A stretch of 29,837 nt of DNA from a virus. The notes beneath the pieces were generated by a model. The model was not told the DNA's origin, did no database searches, and worked only from the letters and a program-made list of their open reading frames with translations. Both the position numbers and the translations under genes were made by a program. The stretch is taken from the IMG/VR virus record IMGVR_UViG_3300034374_010596, positions 1 to 29,837 of that record. One strand, 5' to 3'. This document shows, piece after piece, positions 1 through 7,326 of the stretch. Position 1 is the first letter of the stretch, and each line of letters begins with the position of its first letter.

Positions 1-12
1 CTCACTGGCCAT
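1..12 (-). CDS. Start of a gene leaving the window (first four codons)
   Basis: Only ATG and three further codons (Met-Ala-Ser-Glu) lie inside the window, so the product cannot be named. The start is supported by an AGGAGACAGACAG leader directly before the ATG. This matches the ribosome-binding leader of several genes here (for example those starting at 12176 and 14515). A promoter-like pair lies about 40 bases upstream at 53-81. In phages with this SSB/DUF2800 module the next gene is often a DNA polymerase, but nothing here shows that. Confidence 0.5.
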
Positions 13-52
13 CTGTCTGTCTCCTGTGTCTGTCTGGACGTATGTTGGGAAG

Positions 53-88
53 AATATAGGGGGTAAACGCGACTGCGTAAACCCCCTA
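53..88 (-). promoter_or_regulatory. Leftward promoter inside an inverted repeat
   Basis: On the minus strand a TTTACG hexamer (81-76), a 17-base spacer and TATATT (58-53) form a sigma70-like promoter facing the gene that starts at 12. It lies within the inverted pair TAGGGGGT-N16-ACCCCCTA, with arms at 81-88 and 57-64. The promoter at 14460-14488 has the same arms, the same 16-base spacing and the same 17-base hexamer spacing. This suggests a shared regulator rather than a terminator. The sequence can also fold as a hairpin, so termination of the gene ending at 110 is a secondary possibility. Confidence 0.6.
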
Positions 89-109
89 ATTTAGTCATGG
101 CCTGTTTTC

Positions 110-940
110 TTAGCCCTCGAGCGTCTTGCGCAGCTCCAGCACCTCGTCCAGGTCGACGCCGGACTTCTCAGCCGCGTCCTTGTACTCCTCGCGGAACTCC
201 TGCTCCTCGCGGGCCGCCTCGAGCTGCTCCTCGAGCTTGGCGAGGCGCTTCTCGGCCTTCGCCTTCGCGAGAGCGTCTTCAGCAGCAGCGAGCTCCTTGG
301 CGGCACGCTTCACGCCCTTCTTTGCTTGCTTCACCGCCTGCTTGAGGGCCTTCTCCTCGCTCATGCCATAGCTGAGGGCCATGAGGAGCGGGTTCGGCGC
401 CATCATTTGAGACACGAGGTCTGCGAGACGAGCGTCCGACTTGCCGTTCTGACGAGAAGACATAAAGACAGGTGCAGGACCACCAGAAGCCCAGCGACCG
501 GTGCGAGTTCCCATCTCGATCTCAGCACAAGGGTTCGTCTCGTAACCGGTGCGCGGAGCGTCAGCCAGGGCGGAACGGCAGTTGACGTGAACGTTCACGA
601 CGTGAGGTGCCGCAGCATGTTTGCTGGAAGGCTCCTCGCCCGGGCGACACACCTTCGTCTGGTTGGCGTAGAGCACCTGGCCGACGTTGTTACGGACGCG
701 GAAGTATTTCGGCCAGCGAGACTTCGTACGATGCGGGTTGCAGAAGCCGTGCAGCCACTTCGCTGTCGGGAAGCCGAAGTCCTCGTCGGCTGACGTCCCC
801 TTGACGACTGCGACGCTGTCTCCGTAGATGGTAGGCACGCGGACCTCGTCGCCCTCTTTGACCATGAAGTCCGAGCGGTACGTGTACCACTTGGCCGTCT
901 CGGCGAACTTGACCCGTACGTAGCGGAATGTGTCTGACAT
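110..940 (-). CDS. Phage protein with C-terminal coiled coil, unknown function
   Basis: 276 residues. The ATG at 940 is chosen because AAGGAG lies nine bases before it; an in-frame start 57 bases further upstream has no such site. The N-terminal two thirds (about 1-150) form a soluble domain rich in Trp, Tyr and basic residues that I do not recognise. Residues about 194-256 are almost all Ala, Lys, Glu and Leu in heptad-like spacing, a convincing long coiled coil (motif AKAEKRLAKLEEQLEAAREE). There is no signal peptide or membrane segment. It is the last gene of the leftward replication block but is separated from the SSB gene by a terminator and its own control region, so it is probably transcribed separately. 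A nucleic-acid or protein-scaffold role is possible but not shown. Confidence 0.8.
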   Translation of the reverse strand: MSDTFRYVRVKFAETAKWYTYRSDFMVKEGDEVRVPTIYGDSVAVVKGTSADEDFGFPTAKWLHGFCNPHRTKSRWPKYFRVRNNVGQVLYANQTKVCRPGEEPSSKHAAAPHVVNVHVNCRSALADAPRTGYETNPCAEIEMGTRTGRWASGGPAPVFMSSRQNGKSDARLADLVSQMMAPNPLLMALSYGMSEEKALKQAVKQAKKGVKRAAKELAAAEDALAKAKAEKRLAKLEEQLEAAREEQEFREEYKDAAEKSGVDLDEVLELRKTLEG

Positions 941-971
941 GATGTGTCTCCTTGCTGTCTGACTTGCTGTC

Positions 972-1007
972 TGTAAATCACCCCCTATTAGTGTCAAGTA
1001 CCCCCTA
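972..1007 (-). promoter_or_regulatory. Paired AATAGGGGGT repeats before the coiled-coil gene
   Basis: Two direct copies of AATAGGGGGT (minus strand; plus-strand ACCCCCTATT at 980-989 and 1000-1009) are exactly 20 bases apart, two helical turns. Each is followed two bases later by a -35-like hexamer: TTGACA (997-992) and TTTACA (77 bases counted as 977-972). No good -10 lies at the right distance, so an activated promoter or an operator is more likely than a constitutive promoter. The core matches the TAGGGGGT arms at 57-88 and 14453-14486. It would drive the gene starting at 940. Confidence 0.45.
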
Positions 1008-1037
1008 TTCAGGGGACCAGCGTTCGGGGGATAAACG

Positions 1038-1065
1038 AAAAGGGGGCCGGATTGCTCCGACCCCC
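1038..1065 (-). terminator. Rho-independent terminator of the SSB operon
   Basis: On the minus strand GGGGGTCGGA and TCCGGCCCCC (1065-1056 and 1051-1042) pair over ten positions with one U-G wobble. They close on a GCAA (GNRA) tetraloop and are followed at once by TTTT (1041-1038). It lies 23 bases after the stop of the SSB gene and ends that leftward transcript. It is the clearest intrinsic terminator in the window. Confidence 0.85.
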
Positions 1066-1087
1066 GTGTGTCTGGACGGTGTGTCTC

Positions 1088-1666
1088 TTAGGCGAGGGGA
1101 TCGTTTTCGTCGACCTTGTCGTCGCTGATCCATTCGTCGTCGATGTCGTCCTCGAAGTCCTCAGCAGCGTCTGTGCGGCTGTCGAGGCGTTCGCCGTCAG
1201 CGACCTTTTGCAGGTTCTGGAGACCGAAGGCCACGCCCTTGCCGACATTGTCGTAGGCATACGCGGTCACGGTCGCCCGGGCGTAGCAGCCTGGGTAGAA
1301 CTCGCTCTCGTCGGTGATCGGGGTGCGGTCCACGTCGATGAGACCGGGACGGAGCTTCGACGACATACGAGCGAAGGGCTTGCCCTCCTCGAAGCCCTCG
1401 AGGTCTTCCTTCTCGGCACCGTCGCGGAACGGCTTCTTGCAGTTGCCCGGCAGGTCCTTCACCTTCTTCTTGAACTTGTCCATGGAGACCTCGTCCGCGA
1501 GTGCCTGCATGGCACGCCAACGCTCCTTGTCCTTTTCAGAGAATTTCGAGGGATCAAACAGTCCGGTCACTTCGAACTTAGGGGCAGAACCCTCCCAGCT
1601 CGACGCTTCGAACACAGACGGGAAAGACACCCGGAAGACCGGGGTCACTACTTTCTTTGCAGCCAT
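1088..1666 (-). CDS. Single-stranded DNA-binding protein, Enc34 type (DUF2815)
   Basis: 192 residues. The N-terminus (AAKKVVTPVFRVSFPSVFEA), the central GLIDVDRTPITDESEFYPGCYARATVTAYAYDN stretch (about 107-140) and the acidic tail (DFEDDIDDEWISDDKVDENDPLA, about 169-192) are all typical of the DUF2815/Enc34 single-stranded DNA-binding family. That family has an OB fold and an acidic C-terminus that recruits partners. It would coat ssDNA during phage replication and recombination. The ATG follows AAGGAAG. It lies downstream of the DUF2800 nuclease and winged-helix genes in the same orientation, the usual association in phage replication modules, and ends at a strong terminator. No oddities were seen. 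Confidence 0.85.
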   Translation of the reverse strand: MAAKKVVTPVFRVSFPSVFEASSWEGSAPKFEVTGLFDPSKFSEKDKERWRAMQALADEVSMDKFKKKVKDLPGNCKKPFRDGAEKEDLEGFEEGKPFARMSSKLRPGLIDVDRTPITDESEFYPGCYARATVTAYAYDNVGKGVAFGLQNLQKVADGERLDSRTDAAEDFEDDIDDEWISDDKVDENDPLA

Positions 1667-1727
1667 GCTAACTTCCTTTCTTGCTTTGCACGGTTATGTA
1701 AACGGACACGGGGCCCGTCGAGTGAGA

Positions 1728-2006
1728 CTAGCCCTTGAAGCCGACGCCGTGGACCACTGTCCGCATCCGTCCTCGCCCCTTGGGTTCGCTCACCGTAGCC
1801 CAAGGGGCATCGAGCGCCGCCTTGAGGTCTCTAGGCTGCGGGTCAGGGAGTGCCTGCTCGTCAGCCCATCTCTCGTACTCTCGCCACAACACTCGTAGGG
1901 GCACGACGAGGTTCGGTCCTATGACGCAGCGTTCGCCTATGAAGCGGAGCGCTCGTCTCGTCCTGGGGTCTTGCTCCCTAGGTTTAGTTGATCCTTCCAG
2001 CTCCAC
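1728..2006 (-). CDS. Stand-alone primase-type winged-helix protein
   Basis: 92 residues with a GTG start after an AGAGGA site seven bases upstream. The sequence FIGERCVIGPNLVVPLRVLW followed by an EYERWADEQ segment, then a basic RGRMRTVVHGVGFKG end, resembles the C-terminal winged-helix segment of P4-type phage and plasmid primases. Those carry a pattern of the type F-x-x-E-R-C-x-x-G-P-x-x-x-V-P with a closing G-x-G. Here the domain stands alone, with no helicase or primase domain attached. The full primase-helicase is at 4939-7326 on the other strand. It may be a DNA-binding accessory of the replisome; the role is inferred. Its start overlaps the candidate small gene at 1937-2107. Confidence 0.65.
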   Translation of the reverse strand: MELEGSTKPREQDPRTRRALRFIGERCVIGPNLVVPLRVLWREYERWADEQALPDPQPRDLKAALDAPWATVSEPKGRGRMRTVVHGVGFKG

Positions 2007-2107
2007 TTGCGTTTCCTCTGCTCTGCCTGTCGTCTCTCGAAGTCACGTATGCGTTCCCCTAGGTCTTCGAGACGGGCCTTGAGGTGTTCCAGCGACCGGG
2101 TCCGCAA
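1937..2107 (-). CDS. Candidate small charged helical protein (TTG start)
   Basis: A 56-codon frame starts at TTG (2107-2105), nine bases after a GGAGG site that lies in the last codons of the DUF2800 gene. It fills the otherwise empty gap to the next gene and then overlaps that gene by 70 bases in another frame. The product begins LRTRSLEHLKARLEDLGERI and continues with a very basic Arg/Lys/Gln-rich helix, a likely short coiled coil. The unusual start codon and the overlap make this uncertain; it may only be the leader of the downstream gene. Confidence 0.35.
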   Translation of the reverse strand: MRTRSLEHLKARLEDLGERIRDFERRQAEQRKRKWSWKDQLNLGSKTPGRDERSAS

Positions 2108-2111
2108 GACG

Positions 2112-3428
2112 TCAGTCCTCCACGTCCTCGAAGTCGGACTGTGCCGAAGCCTTGACCTCCTCTCGGGGGTCGCTCTCAGGAGCCAACGTTAGGGCACCCG
2201 GCTTCTTGAAGAGCAGCTTCGCGCTCATCTCCTTCTTGAGGGCGCCGGAGCCCTTACCCCGGATGAGCTTCTCGGCTGCCGGCCCAGATATGAGGGCCGG
2301 TTCTGTGTACATGTCACTGGCGTCTACGCCGAACTCGGTCATGGCCTTGACGATGTCAGTCTCGCTGAGGTCCTCGATCCACTTGCGTGTGCCGCGCCCC
2401 TCGACCAGCTTGAAGCCTGGGACCTTCGTGCCGCCCTCAGCCAGGCGCTGCGCGTGTGCGTCTACCGATCGACACCAGGCGTCTAGGAACGGGACCCACT
2501 CCAAGGCCTTCGCGATCTTGTCGAGGTCGGTCGGGGCCTCTAGCTCGTGTGGGTCATCGTCGAAGTCCGCGGCCGCTACCTCCATGGCCTTGCGGTTGCG
2601 AGCCTCACAGCCTGCGGGTCCGGCCTGACACCAACGGCAGGTCTCGAGCCCGGGGCTCATGTACTTGTCCATGAACTCGTCAGTCGGGTGCATGCCCCAC
2701 TCAGGATGGTAGGCCTCCTCGGCCTCTCGCACCTTGTCCGCTGCGCCCGCTAGTTCCTCTTCAGCCCACTTGCGGAGCTCGGCCATGCTGATTGACCACT
2801 TGCGCACTCCACCCTTCGGGTGCGGACAGCGGGGCTGTATGACGACAAAAGTGACCTTATCATACAGGAAGCTATCCTCCTGCGCAGCTCCAATCCCATA
2901 ATACATGAACTGCGAGTTCCACTCGGCCTCAACGGGTACGCCCTGACCGTGTTTGTAGTCGAGGACGACTAGCTCGTTGAGGAAGTCAGATACACATGCG
3001 TCGTTCGTGCCAAACATGTCCGGTCGCAGCCACGAGAGGTTGAAGCGTCGCTCGACCGAGAGCTCTGAGCCGGGTAGCCGGTCCATCTCGTCCTTGACAG
3101 CTTCGACGTACACGGACACGGCGTCGGCCATGTCGTCGTCGACCTCGAAGCACTTCATGCCTTTGTCAGACTGGTCGGTCTCATACATCTCGCCGTCGAG
3201 CCCTATCCACATTCCGAGATAAAGCGATGGACTTTCGAAGCCTTCACGTAGACAGTGCTCTCCGAGGCTGTGGGCTGCGGTTCCGAGGTTCGCATACTCT
3301 GAGCTCTCCTCATCAGGCAACGTGGCCTCTAAGGCCAGAGACCCCGGGCAGTTCATCCACTGCTTGGACCCTGAGGCTGAAAGCTTGGCGTGTGCCCGCT
3401 CCATCGGATTGTCTTGGTTGCTACTCAT
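2112..3428 (-). CDS. DUF2800 RecB/Cas4-like nuclease
   Basis: 438 residues. The opening HAKLSASGSKQWMNCPGSLA (about 13-32), then GTAAHSLGEHCL, then a DACVSDFLNELVVLDYKHGQ stretch, matches the DUF2800 family of the PD-(D/E)XK superfamily. The LDYK segment gives the catalytic D-x-K. Cys27 (NCPGS) and the Cys cluster CRWCQAGPAGC near residue 275 look like the four-cysteine iron-sulfur site of Cas4/AddB-type nucleases. The family commonly lies next to DUF2815 SSB genes in phages, as here, and is thought to serve recombination or replication-fork processing. It starts in a 4-base ATGA overlap with the methyltransferase stop. A start at Met9 is possible. The strand specificity of cleavage cannot be judged. 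Confidence 0.8.
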   Translation of the reverse strand: MSSNQDNPMERAHAKLSASGSKQWMNCPGSLALEATLPDEESSEYANLGTAAHSLGEHCLREGFESPSLYLGMWIGLDGEMYETDQSDKGMKCFEVDDDMADAVSVYVEAVKDEMDRLPGSELSVERRFNLSWLRPDMFGTNDACVSDFLNELVVLDYKHGQGVPVEAEWNSQFMYYGIGAAQEDSFLYDKVTFVVIQPRCPHPKGGVRKWSISMAELRKWAEEELAGAADKVREAEEAYHPEWGMHPTDEFMDKYMSPGLETCRWCQAGPAGCEARNRKAMEVAAADFDDDPHELEAPTDLDKIAKALEWVPFLDAWCRSVDAHAQRLAEGGTKVPGFKLVEGRGTRKWIEDLSETDIVKAMTEFGVDASDMYTEPALISGPAAEKLIRGKGSGALKKEMSAKLLFKKPGALTLAPESDPREEVKASAQSDFEDVED

Positions 3429-4006
3429 AATTCATTCCCCATATAATCCCACCCGGGAGTTTCTGTGTTTCTGGCAAAAAGCTCAAGAGGAGACTCCAAA
3501 CAAAATAGCTCTTGTATTTCTTGTCTAAATTCAAGAGGCTTTGCCGAATGTTTAGTTCGTTTGTAAGAATGTAACTGACATGAATTACGTTTAGTAAGCA
3601 ACCTTGAATGTGCTTTCCCTTTAGTAAAAAGCAAGCAACTCTCACATGACTTCATGCCCCAGGGGCCTAGTATTTTGGCGGTGTTACCTTTAGATGTGAG
3701 CTTGTGCCATACAAATTGCAAAGTGGCGTACTTAAAACCCCAAGCTTGGCCTACTTGCATGGCCCACTCAAGATGCGCGTCTGTAGTCCATAGTAGCAAC
3801 ACTGCATTTTCAGCAGCCACATTCTCTACAGGCATGCTCTTTAAGCCAACCAAGCCCGACGTTTCATAGTGGTCCTTCACATTAGAAGTTTGACCCCCGG
3901 CTCGCTTCACATTAGAATTAGAAAAATCCCAAGGCGGGTCGGCATATATTACCGACCATGATTTTCCAGAAGCTTCGAGCTCGCTGAAGCTTTTGTAAAT
4001 TGCCAT
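3425..4006 (-). CDS. MT-A70 family DNA N6-adenine methyltransferase
   Basis: 193 residues. The catalytic DPPW motif lies at residues 23-26 within SVIYADPPWDFSNSN. It is followed by VLLLWTTDAHLEWAM and the closing RNTETPGWDYMGNE, which together define the MT-A70 (M.MunI/Ime4-like) family. It should transfer a methyl group from S-adenosylmethionine to adenine N6, most plausibly to mask phage DNA from host restriction or to mark it. No cognate endonuclease is adjacent, so it is an orphan. The gene is strikingly AT-richer than both neighbours, with many AAA, TTT and ATT codons, a sign of recent import. It ends in an ATGA overlap with the high-GC DUF2800 gene. CGGAGAG precedes the ATG. Confidence 0.9.
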   Translation of the reverse strand: MAIYKSFSELEASGKSWSVIYADPPWDFSNSNVKRAGGQTSNVKDHYETSGLVGLKSMPVENVAAENAVLLLWTTDAHLEWAMQVGQAWGFKYATLQFVWHKLTSKGNTAKILGPWGMKSCESCLLFTKGKAHSRLLTKRNSCQLHSYKRTKHSAKPLEFRQEIQELFCLESPLELFARNTETPGWDYMGNEL

Positions 4007-4204
4007 CTGTCTCTCCGTTTGAATTAGGTTGCTCGTCTCTCCGAGCCGTCACCGCCTGTCCGCCGTCAGGCTTTGCGGTTCAGCCTTTTGCTCTGCGGAC
4101 TGAGGACCTCGCTATACACGTATCGCTAAGTCAGTGCTTCTCTCCCCGGCGAACCGGAATTGACGTGCAGCACCCCTCGAAGCTGCCGTCTACTTGACGG
4201 CAGC
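4007..4204 (-). other. Intergenic stretch with a hairpin across the upstream stop codon
   Basis: The 183 bases between the methyltransferase and the gene at 4190 hold no supported gene. A perfect 9-bp stem (4182-4190 with 4196-4204) with a 5-base loop overlaps the stop codon of the gene ending at 4190. It lacks a T tract, so it is a weak terminator at best; protection of the mRNA 3' end is equally possible. Confidence 0.45.
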
Positions 4205-4609
4205 AATCACGTCGGCGTAGTGCTTTTCGTCGAGCTCAGTCAGCGAGCTGGCACCGAACTTTTGCAGGACTTCGACGAGCGCGTCAGTTCCCTCAATCTC
4301 GCGATAGGCCCCGAGTGCCTTCTTGACGTCGTCCTTCGTTGGCTGCTCGTTCGCGCCACCCTCAGCAAGGGGGTCCGTCTCTTCTTCCTTCTCAGGCTCA
4401 GGGGTAGGCTCCTCTTTTTTGACGACCGGCTTCTTCGCCTCAGCAGGCTTCTTGGCTGGTTCCTTCTTGGCAGTCGTTACCTTGACCTCACCGACCTCCT
4501 CGGTCACGGTCGTGGGGGTAGTCGCCATGCCGGCGACGAGGGCCGTAAGGAATGTCTTTGCGTCCTCGCTAAGGGTCAGCTGGACTTCGATTGTACCGAG
4601 CTTGCTCAT
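4190..4609 (-). CDS. Lys/Glu/Pro-rich linker protein with small C-terminal domain
   Basis: 139 residues. The ATG at 4609 is chosen because AAGGAG lies before it; the frame stays open further upstream without a site. The N-terminal part (about 1-40) is small and hydrophilic. Residues about 45-85 form a low-complexity Lys-Pro-Ala-Glu linker (KKEPAKKPAEAKKPVVKKEE). Residues about 90-139 form a compact helical domain, KKALGAYREIEGTDALVEVL followed by a segment reading FGASSLTELDEKHYADVIA. This C-terminal unit recurs at the ends of small phage proteins encoded near SSB or recombination genes, but I know no proven function. It is the first gene of the leftward block and diverges from the ribbon-helix-helix gene across a 172-base control region. 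Confidence 0.75.
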   Translation of the reverse strand: MSKLGTIEVQLTLSEDAKTFLTALVAGMATTPTTVTEEVGEVKVTTAKKEPAKKPAEAKKPVVKKEEPTPEPEKEEETDPLAEGGANEQPTKDDVKKALGAYREIEGTDALVEVLQKFGASSLTELDEKHYADVIAAVK

Positions 4610-4706
4610 GTGTCTTTCTCCTTTGTCTCGCTCAATGTCTGTGTCGCTCCCCTCGGAACGTCGAACAAAGGATGCGTCATGGGGGAAGACCCGAGAACCG
4701 TCGCTT

Positions 4707-4725
4707 TGCGGTGCAATGCGGTGCA
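4707..4725. promoter_or_regulatory. Tandem TGCGGTGCA repeats, candidate operator
   Basis: TGCGGTGCA occurs at 4707-4715 and again at 4717-4725, a 10-bp period that puts both copies on the same DNA face. It sits in the 172-base region between the divergent genes starting at 4609 and 4782. Ribbon-helix-helix repressors usually bind tandem sites about one turn apart, and the neighbouring gene encodes one. A TATAAG hexamer at about 4745-4750 could be a rightward -10, but no convincing -35 was seen. Confidence 0.45.
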
Positions 4726-4781
4726 CTTCCGCGGTAGGCTCGTCTATAAGGAGCACTCGACACATACACACGGAGATGGAT

Positions 4782-4946
4782 ATGGGAGATACGCAGATAA
4801 GCGTACGGCTACCGCAGGAGCAAGTGCGGGCGATCGACGCCTGGGTCGAGCAGATGCGACGAGACAACCCGGGGATAAAGATAAGCCGCAGCGACTACGT
4901 CCGTAGCGCCGTAGCGAGCATGCGGGAGAAGAGCACGGATGAGTAA
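4782..4946 (+). CDS. Ribbon-helix-helix DNA-binding regulator
   Basis: 54 residues. The opening GDTQISVRLPQEQVRAIDAW is a classic CopG/Arc-type ribbon-helix-helix start: a beta strand (TQISVRLP) that reads the major groove, then helix A. ISRSDYVRSAVASM forms helix B. The ATG at 4782 is preferred over the one at 4776 because GGAG lies six bases upstream of it. It overlaps the primase-polymerase start by eight bases, so the two are co-expressed. It probably dimerises and represses its own divergent promoter region, which carries tandem repeats, and thereby controls replication gene dosage. The operator assignment is inferred. Confidence 0.8.
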   Translation: MGDTQISVRLPQEQVRAIDAWVEQMRRDNPGIKISRSDYVRSAVASMREKSTDE

Positions 4947-7326
4947 GTGGGAACACCAGCCCGAGCAACTCAGGCCACTGGCTGAGGCGGGACTGCACCT
5001 TATACCCCTAAACGTTCCTGACGCTCAGGACCGCAAGGGCCGCAACATAGGCAAGGCGCCGAACGGGCCGAAGTGGCGCGACTGGCAGCCGATGACGCTC
5101 GCCAAGGCCGAGCAGCACATGGAGGGCGGAGCCAACGTCGGCGTGCGGATGCGCGAGACCGACCTGGTCGTGGACGTCGACCCTCGGAACTTCGAGGAGG
5201 GCGACGACCCGCTAGGCCGCCTGGAGCGTGACCTGAAGATACCGCTGCGCGAGGTCTGCCCGACCGTCGTGACGGGCAGTGGGGGCCTGCACCTATACAT
5301 GACGAAGCCCGCCGAGGCGTCGGCTCGAGACACCCTGGAGGACTACCAGGGCATCGAGTTCAAGACGTTCGGCCGACAGGTCGTCGCGCCGGGGTCGATA
5401 CACCCCGAGACACTGCAGGCCTACACGCTGGACCCGCTGTCTCCCGGCTTCGAGGACACGCCCGCGGCGACCGACTTCATGCTGAGGCTGATCGCCCGTC
5501 CGGGCCGGGTCTCCGCCATCGACGCCGGCGCGATCGACCCTGAGCAGCTCTCCGAGATGTTGGGCACGCTGGACGCGACGAAGTACGCAGAGCAGTCCGA
5601 GTGGCTGACGATGATGATGGCCTGCCACCACGCGACCGCTGGTGAGGGACGTCAGGAGTTCATCGAGTGGTCCACGAGTGACCCGCAGTACGCCGGAGAC
5701 GCCTGGATAATCGGTCGTCGCTGGGACAGCCTACACGCTGACACCAAGGGACGTCGCGTCACCGAACGCACGCTCTTCAAGGCGATGTTCGACGCGGGCG
5801 CCGGAGACCTCATACCGCGAGACAGCGCGGAGGACGACTTCGCCGGCCTCGAGGACGCGGAGGACCCGGAGGACGTCAGCCAGTACGCCGGAGACCCTTC
5901 GATCGGCCCACTAGACAGGTTCAACCGCGAGTACTGCGCCGTCGACGACGGCGGCAAGTTCCGCGTGTTCAAGCAGAAGGTCGACCACCAGTTCAAGCCT
6001 CCCCGCCCCTACTGGGAGAAGTACGCCAGAGCCGACTTCGAGAACCTCGAGGCCAACGTGAAGGTCGTCACCGAGGAGGGCAAGGTGCAGCAGATGGCCA
6101 AGAAGTGGATCGAGTGGTCACAGCGCAAGACCTACGACGGCGTCGTGTTCGACCCGGCCCACAGGCTTCCTGCGGGGCACAAGATGCTCAACCTCTGGAC
6201 CGACTGGACCGTGGGCGCTGGCTCGTCTCACGGGTCTTGGAAGTACCTCGACGAGGTGATACGCGAGGCACTGGCCGGCGGAAACGAGGCCATGGCCGAA
6301 TACATACTCGACTGGATAGCCTACATGGTCCAGAACCCCGACGTGCCGGCTGAGACCGCCCTCGTGTTCAGGGGTCCTAAGGGCGTCGGCAAGTCGACAC
6401 TGGGCAAGCTGCTCGTCTCCCTCGCCGGTCGTCACGGCCTGCACATCTCGGACGCGATGCACCTGACTAACCACTTCAACGCCCACCTGCGTGACTGCAT
6501 ATTCCTGTTCGCCGACGAGGCGATGTGGGGAGGAGACAAGCGCTCGGAGGGCACGTTGAAGCAGCTCATCACGGAGCCGACCATCCTCTTCGAGGCCAAG
6601 GGACGCGACGCGGTGCCAGGACGCAACATGGTCCACGTCATGATGGCGTCGAACGAGGACTGGGTCATCCCTGCCTCGCTCGAGGACGAGAGACGCTTCG
6701 CGGTAGGCGACGTGACCGACGTCTTCAGGGGCAAGGACGCCTTCTGGAAGAAGGTATACGGCGAGCTGTTCTCGCCCATATCGAAGGACGACCCGAGGCC
6801 GTCGGGAGCCTCACGGTTCCTGTTCGACATGAAGCTGCGCGACGTGTCAGACTTCCACCCCCGCCGGAACATTCCGGTGACGACCGCGCTCGCTCGCCAG
6901 AAGCTCGAGAGCCTGGACTACCTCGACACCTGGTGGTTCGAGAGCCTGGTCTCCGGGACGATCGGACGCAACATGACCTCTGTCGACGGCGAGTGGGACG
7001 ACGTGCTCGGAGACGGCGCGACCTACTTCACTCAGGACGTGCAAGAGGCGTGCGAGGAGCACCTGCGTAGGCAGGGCGACCGGTTCAGGGGAAAGCGTTC
7101 CCTGCAGACCGTCTTGGGCGAACGCATCCGCAAGCGTCTCGGCGCCGCCGCACCGAAGAGGCAGAAGCGCGTACGGGTGCCGGACGACAGGCCGGACGTT
7201 GACAGGCACTCCGACGGGTATGCGAACGCCTACTGGCTACCGCCGTTGGAGGCGTGTCGTAAGGAGTTCGAGACGCAGCTAGGCGTCAGGATCGACTGGC
7301 GGACGGGACAACCGACCTATGGCTAA
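4939..7326 (+). CDS. Bifunctional primase-polymerase and helicase
   Basis: 795 residues. The N-terminal third is an archaeo-eukaryotic-type primase-polymerase. The metal-binding pair is Asp79/Asp81 in TDLVVDVDPRN, and His118 lies in VTGSGGLHLYM, followed by GRQVVAPGSIH. Residues about 200-270 resemble the PriCT-2 linker. The C-terminal half is a helicase ATPase of the DUF5906/VirE-like group: Walker A GPKGVGKST near residue 478, Walker B IFLFADEAMW near 522, and an MMASNEDWVIP sensor with DERRFAV beyond. It should prime and unwind at the phage origin. It is translated with the upstream ribbon-helix-helix gene and overlaps the next gene. It is full length and intact, and rich in AUA isoleucine codons. 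Confidence 0.9.
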   Translation: MSKWEHQPEQLRPLAEAGLHLIPLNVPDAQDRKGRNIGKAPNGPKWRDWQPMTLAKAEQHMEGGANVGVRMRETDLVVDVDPRNFEEGDDPLGRLERDLKIPLREVCPTVVTGSGGLHLYMTKPAEASARDTLEDYQGIEFKTFGRQVVAPGSIHPETLQAYTLDPLSPGFEDTPAATDFMLRLIARPGRVSAIDAGAIDPEQLSEMLGTLDATKYAEQSEWLTMMMACHHATAGEGRQEFIEWSTSDPQYAGDAWIIGRRWDSLHADTKGRRVTERTLFKAMFDAGAGDLIPRDSAEDDFAGLEDAEDPEDVSQYAGDPSIGPLDRFNREYCAVDDGGKFRVFKQKVDHQFKPPRPYWEKYARADFENLEANVKVVTEEGKVQQMAKKWIEWSQRKTYDGVVFDPAHRLPAGHKMLNLWTDWTVGAGSSHGSWKYLDEVIREALAGGNEAMAEYILDWIAYMVQNPDVPAETALVFRGPKGVGKSTLGKLLVSLAGRHGLHISDAMHLTNHFNAHLRDCIFLFADEAMWGGDKRSEGTLKQLITEPTILFEAKGRDAVPGRNMVHVMMASNEDWVIPASLEDERRFAVGDVTDVFRGKDAFWKKVYGELFSPISKDDPRPSGASRFLFDMKLRDVSDFHPRRNIPVTTALARQKLESLDYLDTWWFESLVSGTIGRNMTSVDGEWDDVLGDGATYFTQDVQEACEEHLRRQGDRFRGKRSLQTVLGERIRKRLGAAAPKRQKRVRVPDDRPDVDRHSDGYANAYWLPPLEACRKEFETQLGVRIDWRTGQPTYG

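Noticed and set aside
57-88. Inverted repeat at the left edge as a rho-independent terminator
   Set aside because: It can fold, but no T tract follows, and its spacing and hexamers match the promoter at 14460-14488.
4323-4781. Long 5' extension of the ribbon-helix-helix gene
   Set aside because: It runs antisense through the Lys/Glu/Pro-rich gene with Ser-rich shadow composition. GGAG six bases before ATG 4782 sets the start.
4610-4867. Upstream extension of the gene ending at 4190
   Set aside because: It would cover the divergent control region and part of the ribbon-helix-helix gene. The ATG at 4609 has an AAGGAG site.
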